Assembly: GCA_036971475.1 (NCBI GenBank)
Contig: JBAIZL010000008.1
Coordinates: 26,029,482-26,093,481, forward strand
Length of the DNA: 64,000 nucleotides
DNA from: Prosapia bicincta
Lineage: Eukaryota > Arthropoda > Insecta > Hemiptera > Cercopidae
Reading direction: 5' to 3'
The notes under the pieces: model-generated
Seen by the model: the letters and a program-made list of their open reading frames with translations, nothing else
What the model was told of the DNA's origin: nothing
Database searches by the model: none
In this document: piece after piece, positions 53,101 through 62,224 of the stretch
Layout: each line of letters opens with the position of its first letter
Numbering within the stretch: position 1 is the stretch's first letter
Position numbers and translations under genes: made by a program

Positions 53101-53888
53101 AGTTGTTTTAGTAAGTGCGCCCTGTATATGTCAATGCGAGGCTATGCGAAGCATGCTTTGCTTTTTGTATAAATATTCAAATAATAATAACGTTTATATC
53201 GATGTGTGTCTGTAAGAGCAGGAGTTGTTTTAGTAAGTGCGCCCTGTATATGTCAATACCAGGCTATGCGAAGCATGCTTTGCTTTTTGTATAAATATTC
53301 AAATAATAATAACGTTTATATCGATGTGTGTCTGTAAGAGCAGGAGTTGTTTTAGTAAGTGCGCCCTGTATATGTCAATACGAGGCTATGCGAAGCATGC
53401 TTTGGTTTTTGAATAAATATTCAAATAATAATAACGTTTATATCGATGTGTGTCTGTAAGAGCAGGAGTTGTTTTAGTAAGTGCGCCCTGTATATGTCAA
53501 TACCAGGCTATGCGAAGCATGCTTTGCTTTTTGTATAAATATTCAAATAATAATAACGTTTATATCGATGTGTGTCTGTAAGAGCAGGAGTTGTTTTAGT
53601 AAGTGCGCCCTGTATATGTCAATACGAGGCTATGCGAAGCATGCTTTGGTTTTTGAATAAATATTCAAATAATAATAACGTTTATATCGATGTGTGTCTG
53701 TAAGAGCAGGAGTTGTTTTAGTAAGTGCGCCCTGTATATGTCAATACCAGGCTATGCGAAGCATGCTTTGCTTTTTGTATAAATATTCAAATAATAATAA
53801 CGTTTATATCGATGTGTGTCTGTAAGAGCAGGAGTTGTTTTAGTAAGTGCGCCCTGTATATGTCAATGCGAGGCTATGCGAAGCATGC
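44129..53888. repeat. Tandem duplication of a 40-monomer (4,880-bp) block
   Basis: Rare TTTGG units at 46691, 46935, 48521 and 48765 recur at 51571, 51815, 53401 and 53645, each shifted by 4,880 bp or 40 x 122. The rare TTGTAG unit at 45051 recurs at 49931. Monomer variant codes agree from about 44129 (copy at 49009) to about 48900 (53780), and disagree in the monomers just outside. The copies are directly adjacent. At least one difference exists: A47281 against C52161. Inside each copy an 1,830-bp (15-monomer) spacing links the two TTGG pairs. Confidence 0.85.
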
Positions 53889-56800
53889 TTTGCTTTTTGA
53901 ATAAATATTCAAATAATAATAACGTTTATATCGATGTGTGTCTGTAAGAGCAGGAGTTGTTTTAGTAAGTGCGCCCTGTATATGTCAATGCGAGGCTATG
54001 CGAAGCATGCTTTGCTTTTTGAATAAATATTCAAATAATAATAACGTTTATATCGATGTGTGTCTGTAAGAGCAGGAGTTGTTTTAGTAAGTGCGCCCTG
54101 TATATGTCAATACCAGGCTATGCGAAGCATGCTTTGCTTTTTGAATAAATATTCAAATAATAATAACGTTTATATCGATGTGTGTCTGTAAGAGCAGGAG
54201 TTGTTTTAGTAAGTGCGCCCTGTATATGTCAATGCGAGGCTATGCGAAGCATGCTTTGCTTTTTGAATAAATATTCAAATAATAATAACGTTTATATCGA
54301 TGTGTGTCTGTAAGAGCAGGAGTTGTTTTAGTAAGTGCGCCCTGTATATGTCAATACGAGGCTATGCGAAGCATGCTTTGCTTTTTGAATAAATATTCAA
54401 ATAATAATAACGTTTATATCGATGTGTGTCTGTAAGAGCAGGAGTTGTTTTAGTAAGTGCGCCCTGTATATGTCAATACCAGGCTATGCGAAGCATGCTT
54501 TGCTTTTTGAATAAATATTCAAATAATAATAACGTTTATATCGATGTGTGTCTGTAAGAGCAGGAGTTGTTTTAGTAAGTGCGCCCTGTATATGTCAATA
54601 CGAGGCTATGCGAAGCATGCTTTGCTTTTTGAATAAATATTCAAATAATAATAACGTTTATATCGATGTGTGTCTGTAAGAGCAGGAGTTGTTGTAGTAA
54701 GTGCGCCCTGTATATGTCAATACCAGGCTATGCGAAGCATGCTTTGGTTTTTGAATAAATATTCAAATAATAATAACGTTTATATCGATGTGTGTCTGTA
54801 AGAGCAGGAGTTGTTTTAGTAAGTGCGCCCTGTATATGTCAATACCAGGCTATGCGAAGCATGCTTTGCTTTTTGTATAAATATTCAAATAATAATAACG
54901 TTTATATCGATGTGTGTCTGTAAGAGCAGGAGTTGTTTTAGTAAGTGCGCCCTGTATATGTCAATACGAGGCTATGCGAAGCATGCTTTGCTTTTTGAAT
55001 AAATATTCAAATAATAATAACGTTTATATCGATGTGTGTCTGTAAGAGCAGGAGTTGTTTTAGTAAGTGCGCCCTGTATATGTCAATACCAGGCTATGCG
55101 AAGCATGCTTTGCTTTTTGTATAAATATTCAAATAATAATAACGTTTATATCGATGTGTGTCTGTAAGAGCAGGAGTTGTTTTAGTAAGTGCGCCCTGTA
55201 TATGTCAATGCGAGGCTATGCGAAGCATGCTTTGCTTTTTGAATAAATATTCAAATAATAATAACGTTTATATCGATGTGTGTCTGTAAGAGCAGGAGTT
55301 GTTTTAGTAAGTGCGCCCTGTATATGTCAATGCGAGGCTATGCGAAGCATGCTTTGCTTTTTGAATAAATATTCAAATAATAATAACGTTTATATCGATG
55401 TGTGTCTGTAAGAGCAGGAGTTGTTTTAGTAAGTGCGCCCTGTATATGTCAATACCAGGCTATGCGAAGCATGCTTTGCTTTTTGAATAAATATTCAAAT
55501 AATAATAACGTTTATATCGATGTGTGTCTGTAAGAGCAGGAGTTGTTTTAGTAAGTGCGCCCTGTATATGTCAATACCAGGCTATGCGAAGCATGCTTTG
55601 CTTTTTGAATAAATATTCAAATAATAATAACGTTTATATCGATGTGTGTCTGTAAGAGCAGGAGTTGTTTTAGTAAGTGCGCCCTGTATATGTCAATGCG
55701 AGGCTATGCGAAGCATGCTTTGCTTTTTGAATAAATATTCAAATAATAATAACGTTTATATCGATGTGTGTCTGTAAGAGCAGGAGTTGTTTTAGTAAGT
55801 GCGCCATGTATATGTCAATACCAGGCTATGCGAAGCATGCTTTGCTTTTTGAATAAATATTCAAATAATAATAACGTTTATATCGATGTGTGTCTGTAAG
55901 AGCAGGAGTTGTTTTAGTAAGTGCGCCCTGTATATGTCAATGCGAGGCTATGCGAAGCATGCTTTGCTTTTTGAATAAATATTCAAATAATAATAACGTT
56001 TATATCGATGTGTGTCTGTAAGAGCAGGAGTTGTTTTAGTAAGTGCGCCCTGTATATGTCAATGCGAGGCTATGCGAAGCATGCTTTGCTTTTTGAATAA
56101 ATATTCAAATAATAATAACGTTTATATCGATGTGTGTCTGTAAGAGCAGGAGTTGTTTTAGTAAGTGCGCCCTGTATATGTCAATGCGAGGCTATGCGAA
56201 GCATGCTTTGCTTTTTGAATAAATATTCAAATAATAATAACGTTTATATCGATGTGTGTCTGTAAGAGCAGGAGTTGTTTTAGTAAGTGCGCCCTGTATA
56301 TGTCAATACCAGGCTATGCGAAGCATGCTTTGCTTTTTGAATAAATATTCAAATAATAATAACGTTTATATCGATGTGTGTCTGTAAGAGCAGGAGTTGT
56401 TTTAGTAAGTGCGCCCTGTATATGTCAATACCAGGCTATGCGAAGCATGCTTTGCTTTTTGAATAAATATTCAAATAATAATAACGTTTATATCGATGTG
56501 TGTCTGTAAGAGCAGGAGTTGTTTTAGTAAGTGCGCCCTGTATATGTCAATGCGAGGCTATGCGAAGCATGCTTTGCTTTTTGAATAAATATTCAAATAA
56601 TAATAACGTTTATATCGATGTGTGTCTGTAAGAGCAGGAGTTGTTTTAGTAAGTGCGCCCTGTATATGTCAATACCAGGCTATGCGAAGCATGCTTTGCT
56701 TTTTGAATAAATATTCAAATAATAATAACGTTTATATCGATGTGTGTCTGTAAGAGCAGGAGTTGTTTTAGTAAGTGCGCCCTGTATATGTCAATGCGAG

Positions 56801-58370
56801 GCTATGCGAAGCATGCTTTGCTTTTTGTATAAATATTCAAATAATAATAACGTTTATATCGATGTGTGTCTGTAAGAGCAGGAGTTGTTTTAGTAAGTGC
56901 GCCCTGTATATGTCAATGCGAGGCTATGCGAAGCATGCTTTGCTTTTTGTATAAATATTCAAATAATAATAACGTTTATATCGATGTGTGTCTGTAAGAG
57001 CAGGAGTTGTTTTAGTAAGTGCGCCCTGTATATGTCAATGCGAGGCTATGCGAAGCATGCTTTGCTTTTTGTATAAATATTCAAATAATAATAACGTTTA
57101 TATCGATGTGTGTCTGTAAGAGCAGGAGTTGTTTTAGTAAGTGCGCCCTGTATATGTCAATACCAGGCTATGCGAAGCATGCTTTGCTTTTTGAATAAAT
57201 ATTCAAATAATAATAACGTTTATATCGATGTGTGTCTGTAAGAGCAGGAGTTGTTTTAGTAAGTGCGCCCTGTATATGTCAATACCAGGCTATGCGAAGC
57301 ATGCTTTGCTTTTTGAATAAATATTCAAATAATAATAACGTTTATATCGATGTGTGTCTGTAAGAGCAGGAGTTGTTTTAGTAAGTGCGCCCTGTATATG
57401 TCAATGCGAGGCTATGCGAAGCATGCTTTGCTTTTTGAATAAATATTCAAATAATAATAACGTTTATATCGATGTGTGTCTGTAACAGCAGGAGTTGTTT
57501 TAGTAAGTGCGCCCTGTATATGTCAATACCAGGCTATGCGAAGCATGCTTTGCTTTTTGAATAAATATTCAAATAATAATAACGTTTATATCGATGTGTG
57601 TCTGTAAGAGCAGGAGTTGTTTTAGTAAGTGCGCCCTGTATATGTCAATACCAGGCTATGCGAAGCATGCTTTGCTTTTTGAATAAATATTCAAATAATA
57701 ATAACGTTTATATCGATGTGTGTCTGTAAGAGCAGGAGTTGTTTTAGTAAGTGCGCCCTGTATATGTCAATGCGAGGCTATGCGAAGCATGCTTTGCTTT
57801 TTGTATAAATATTCAAATAATAATAACGTTTATATCGATGTGTGTCTGTAAGAGCAGGAGTTGTTTTAGTAAGTGCGCCCTGTATATGTCAATACCAGGC
57901 TATGCGAAGCATGCTTTGCTTTTTGAATAAATATTCAAATAATAATAACGTTTATATCGATGTGTGTCTGTAACAGCAGGAGTTGTTTTAGTAAGTGCGC
58001 CCTGTATATGTCAATGCGAGGCTATGCGAAGCATGCTTTGCTTTTTGAATAAATATTCAAATAATAATAACGTTTATATCGATGTGTGTCTGTAAGAGCA
58101 GGAGTTGTTTTAGTAAGTGCGCCCTGTATATGTCAATGCGAGGCTATGCGAAGCATGCTCTGCTTTCTTCCATTTCATGTGAGATTTTAATTACAGACTA
58201 TAATTTTACGTCACCCTCTAAATATTTGTAACAAGTACGGCTTAACTGACAGCTGACAAAATGTTATTGCCAATATATATTCAACATAAATATGTTTTCA
58301 AATATTTTACCAATACAAATGTTAATAAATTATTTAAGAAAGTAAAAGCACAATTAACAAGTACTGTAAT

Positions 58371-58780
58371 ATAAAAAAAACATTCCAATAACATAAACAA
58401 TTCCTACTGAGGTCAACAAAGTAAAATTTTATTTTAGTTACTTTTTATTAAATAATTACAATAGTATAAACACTTATATCCAAAAGGCAAAATCATAATT
58501 TTAAGTGACAAAATAGAATGCGAAATCAATTAATAAAATTAATTAATTAAATTTAATACAATTATTAATATTTAAAAAAACTGTAAACACATCATGTCAT
58601 TCTCTATAAGTAAATAAAAAAATGTATTTGAACTTACGTGGATGAATAAAAAGTATTTTACTAATGATTGAAAATTTGAACAAGATATATTACTATAAAT
58701 AGGGAGAGCGTGAACTAATAGTAGAGATTGGAAAATAGGTCAAACAAAAAGCGTACTCTTAATTAGGAAGCGTATTCTTA
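58371..58780. mobile_element. Dispersed repeat, copy 1
   Basis: Beginning after an A-run at about 58371, this segment shares diverged but collinear similarity with 61661-62160. Shared landmarks include CAATTCCTA, TTATTTTAGTTACTTTTTAT, AATCA-AATTTTAAG, TGGATGAATAAAA, and ATAGG-AGAG-GTGAACTAATAG. It contains no open frame. Copy 1 ends about where copy 2 enters a tRNA-like segment. Confidence 0.6.
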
Positions 58781-59008
58781 ACGAATAATATATATGTATA
58801 ATAGAGGAATATGCAATGAGTATTTTTGTATTCGTATATTGTATTCTTGTCTTAATAAGACATTAGTTTTAATAATACTACTTTTGGTTTACTAAAACCA
58901 GAAGCCAGTAATGTAGGCAGAGGTATAAACTGCCTAGCTACTAATAATTTTAATTATACCGGTGCTGCAATGGCCTCTGCCCCATAAATATGTTACTAGT
59001 TATTTACG

Positions 59009-59125
59009 AGCTAATGATGTTGGTACTTCTTGAATATCAACAAAAATTTGAATTTAAATTAATAAACAATTCTTGTATTTGAATAAAGTTAGTTGTTTTT
59101 TAATATTAAATAAGAAGACATATTT

Positions 59126-59128
<3 letters not shown>
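59009..59128. mobile_element. Diverged copy of the palindrome-associated element
   Basis: ATGATGTTGGTACT, TAAATTAATAAA, ATTCTTGTATTTGAATAA and TTAAATAAGAAGACATATTTT occur in the same order as at 35180-35290. Only one arm is present, so it is not a palindrome. The hammerhead-like core is broken here. It runs straight into a TA microsatellite, as does the 35-kb copy. Confidence 0.7.

Positions 59129-59190
<62 letters not shown>
59129..59190. repeat. TA microsatellite
   Basis: About 60 bp of alternating TA. An open frame across it on the minus strand encodes only Ile-Tyr repeats and is not a gene. Confidence 0.9.
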
Positions 59191-59193
<3 letters not shown>

Positions 59194-59214
59194 CAAGTAA
59201 TAAAGTGGTTTAAA

Positions 59215-59600
59215 ATATTGAAGGTCGTCTAGGTACAGCTGATCACGTCGTTCCATGTTTTTGGCAGATTTCACGTTTAGTATTGTTTATCAGATGGTCC
59301 AAAGTCCGAGAGCGTGTAGCGTAGACTCTTCCCTTTAGATAACCACACAGGAAGAGGTCTGACATGGGGTCTAGTTTAGTGATCATGGCGATCACAAATT
59401 CCTGAAACCTATGCGGTCTTCAAAGACTGACGTAAACTTATGGAGTGACGTTGTCCTATTGAAAGTACCCCTTGACGCAGCTCAATTTCATCCAACTGCT
59501 CAACGAATTCTCTGAAACGCGTTGGTAATCTTCGGTGTATATTGTACCCTACAAATGACTACAGTTCCGGCGTGACATGCAGCATCATCTGTTGACAAAT
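59215..59600 (-). pseudogene. Broken Tc1/mariner-superfamily DDE transposase
   Basis: Three minus-strand frames together give a recognisable transposase C-terminal half: RFREFVEQLDEIELRQG, then after a frameshift GYFQ, a stop, and DNVT (Asp codon at 59453-59455, where the family usually has GYFQQD-AT), then LCGYLKGRVYATRSRTLDHL (about 59349 to 59290), where the family usually has DFFLWGYLK-RVY. The SPDLTP motif is largely lost and DFFLWG has become DLFLCG. At least three in-frame stops and one frameshift show it is dead. N-terminal DNA-binding domains and TIRs were not found. It sits between a TA tract and a pogo-like element. Confidence 0.8.
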
Positions 59601-59755
59601 GCCTAAAGCTCCGGCACGACATAGAATCAAAACTCCAAGACCTCCTGCTTCATTTGATAGGCAAATGAAACCTTTGGGCGTATTGCTATTCAATTAATGG
59701 ATTATGGAAAATCATGAGTTTTATATGAATCACTCTATACTACAATACACTCTAC

Positions 59756-60433
59756 TACAGTAGAACTCCATTATAACGGGCGCGATTAAAGCGAGCGTCT
59801 GTATTTTACAAAATACCAAGCGCAGACACGTTTCCTAAGCGCAGAAGGCTGCTGACACCTTCTGTCACGTGAGATTGCCCCCAAAAATGCAATGGAGCTG
59901 TACACACGCTGCAGCATATTAAATTTAATCAATGTGATACTATTTTATGTAGTGTTTGTAAATGTGTTATTGAACAAAACTTTTCAAAACCCGCGCTTTA
60001 CGCAATACCCAAAATGTCGCTGAAACGTCTTGTTTCTTTGTTAAAACTACCTGAAATGATGTGAGAGAACTAGTACTGCCATATCAGCAATGTTTATATA
60101 ACTAACTTGGCCAATACCAGAATTATGCAACATGGTACCGGGCTGAAACCTGATTTCTGTTTATTAAAAGCAACCTCAAGACGCTTTCAATCTGAAGACT
60201 TCCTTACTAGAAGTAAAAGAAAAAATTAGTAGTGTCTTTGATTTCACGTTACAGTAATATCCTGTAAGGTCAATGTGCTAATCTATGTAAATAAAACTTA
60301 CACATATTTTAAATAATTTTATTTGACCGTTTTATAGTTTTTACTGAGTTTTGTTTAACCACTCTATAAGATCCTTTATAAAACAGAAAACTCTCTTACC
60401 CCAATTAGTCCGTTACAATGAGGCACTACTGTA
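59756..60433. mobile_element. Pogo-like non-autonomous element bounded by TIRs
   Basis: The left end CAGTAGAACTCCATTATAAC begins at 59758 after TA. The reverse complement of the right end, finishing at 60431 before TA (60432-60433), is CAGTAGTGCCTCATTGTAAC. The two agree at 17 of the first 22 positions. TA flanks and CAGT-G-AC-C...TATAACG termini are typical of pogo/Tigger-type elements. The 674-bp interior has no intact transposase, although a few codons near 60010 could be an N-terminal remnant. The TIR mismatches suggest an old copy. Confidence 0.6.
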
Positions 60434-61660
60434 TAATACGTTTATAATGCAAATGATTCCTGTGTGTAGTTATTTGAACAGCAAAGTGGGCGGCCGTATA
60501 CATCCAACAAGCTTTAATATTTTTATTAGGTCTAAATGACAATCTAAACGTAAACTTCCACATTTGGTACAAAACTAAATAATTCTCCCTTTAATTTTAA
60601 ATAATATAAAAATTTGAACTGAATAATAAAAAAACTCAACATATTTTATATCATGCCAACCTTTTCACATTATTATGGATGCAATTTCATATTTGTTAAT
60701 AAAAGGTTACTTCGTAGTAATGTAAAGAGTTGATTTTATTGTTACGAAAACCTTCCCTTAAAGATATTATTTTATGAATGTTGAACAAATTTCGACTGCA
60801 CCTTTGGGTGAGGGATATTTTTAATTACCTATCTAAATGTTGAACAAAAATTATAGGGATTCTTCTTAAAAACAAGCTTACCTAATCTATATTTGTAACT
60901 ACACAATTTATTAATTACTAGTAAAATTAATGACAAAAGTCGTACCAAATGCTAGAAAAAAGAGAATAAATTGACCTGAGTTGCAAGGATATGTTTAGCG
61001 TCACTTGCACACTAAAGCCAATCAATTCTTTCTGCCTACGCAACCGTCAGCAAATCAGTGTGATAACGTCGACCCCCAACGAAGAGAACAATGGGCTCTG
61101 TACGTGATTTTTAACATATTACCGTCAGACTTCCAATTACTAGATAACGTTTCAACAATATTCTTCGTTCAAAAACTATATCTTTTAAAGGTATAATGTA
61201 TTTTTTGACCTGTAGCCTACGAAAGTTTATTAACGCAAAAAATCTAAAAAGGGAACAAATAATGATGAAAACGATTTGTTTATTAGCGGATTTTCGAATT
61301 AATTTGTAAACATTCAAAATTATGATATAGCGCACCATTAAAAGGAAAATATCAAAAATAAATATCCGAATATGTTTTAACAAATTCCAACTTGTGCCCC
61401 TAACACTGTAATACATTTTGCTTTCTTTTAGTGCCAGTAATATTTTACATTTAAGGTTATTTTAATATTAATAAATAACAATGACTCCTTTTAATAAGAT
61501 TAACATGGTCCATGAGAGGTAGGCTATAGCTGGCTTACTTGCCCCGTGCGGTTAGGCAATACGCTTCAACCACTCATTATTATCCTATGTTTGGCTCTAA
61601 GTAGGGCTTTCGTACTTATTACTAAGAGTTAAGCCGAACTGAGGGTTGAACTAGCAATAC
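60434..61660. other. AT-rich DNA, no gene seen
   Basis: No recognisable gene. Short open frames at 60351-60539, 61005-61196 (plus) and 61416-61111 (minus) have no familiar motif. The patch 61530-61660 (GCCCCGTGCGGTTAGG and later GAGGGTTGAACTAGC, before an A-run) faintly resembles a tRNA-derived SINE, but I would not call it without an alignment. Confidence 0.45.
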
Positions 61661-62149
61661 AAAAAAAAAAAAATTCAAAGTCAATTCCTAACGAGGTTAA
61701 GAAAGAAAATTTTTATTTTAGTTACTTTTTATTTTATAATTATAATTAATATAAATACGTATATACATATGACAGAATCACAATTTTAAGCCAAACCGAA
61801 AGAAAATTTCCTTTTACAATTTTCCATTTGTCTCTCTATACAGTATGTGGTGTTGGACTATGTCTCATTTTATCGATCTCTTTTAATGCTTCATTATTGC
61901 AAGGAACCTTTATCTTATACATATTTAGTAAATTTCTAGCCATGGGAAAGTTGGCTCAGTGTCAAAGTGCTAGATTTCAAACATGTAGTCATTTAGTTCG
62001 AATGAACCTAGACATCAACTTTCAGATTAGAAAAATGTATTTAGCCTTGATTGGATGAATAAAAACTTATGTTTTTGATAATTTGTACAATATATAGGAA
62101 GAGTGTGAACTAATAGAAGAACGTGAAAAAGCATACAGAAAATCTTGCA
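61661..62149. mobile_element. Dispersed repeat, copy 2
   Basis: After a 13-base A-run this segment is collinear with 58371-58780 but has extra central sequence (about 61850-62020). A 76-codon plus-strand frame (61828-62058) falls inside it and is unrecognised. It continues into a tRNA-like segment on the right, which suggests the family may be a SINE-type element with its head on the minus strand. Confidence 0.6.
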
Positions 62150-62224
62150 CGCTAATTGGAATCGAACCCAGGACATCTAGTTTAGCAGTCAAGTGCTCTG
62201 GCCAAAGCACCAATTATCCGCCAA
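62150..62224 (-). mobile_element. tRNA-like SINE head (box B intact)
   Basis: On the minus strand, GGTTCGATTCC is a perfect polymerase III box B (within 62158-62169). Upstream AGAGCACTTGACTGCTAAAC resembles the end of a D arm and an anticodon arm with a GCT-like anticodon. The acceptor stem cannot be paired and the D arm is distorted, so this is not a functional tRNA-Ser gene. It adjoins the dispersed repeat and probably formed its promoter. Confidence 0.6.

Larger units (their letters stand above)
36931..58160. repeat. 122-bp satellite array, 174 periods without net indels
   Basis: The unit starts TTTGCTTTTTGAATAAATAT and ends GGCTATGCGAAGCATGC. Unit starts at 36931, 37053, 37175, 46691, 48521, 51571, 53401 and 58159 all differ by multiples of 122, and the total of 21,228 bp is exactly 174 x 122. 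Variation is by substitution at a few sites: GAATA/GTATA, TAACAGC/TAAGAGC, TTTTAG/TTGTAG, and TGCGAGG/TACCAGG/TACGAGG, with rare TTTGG for TTTGC. Each unit holds the perfect palindrome AAGCATGCTT. No open frame of note is present. The right edge decays within about 10 bp into TCTGCTTTCTTCC. Confidence 0.97.

Noticed and set aside
59089..59274. 61-codon minus-strand frame
   Set aside because: Most of it is Ile-Tyr from a TA microsatellite.
62150..62224. Functional tRNA-Ser gene on the minus strand
   Set aside because: Box B and part of the anticodon arm are present but the acceptor stem does not pair and the D arm is distorted; it is better explained as a SINE head.
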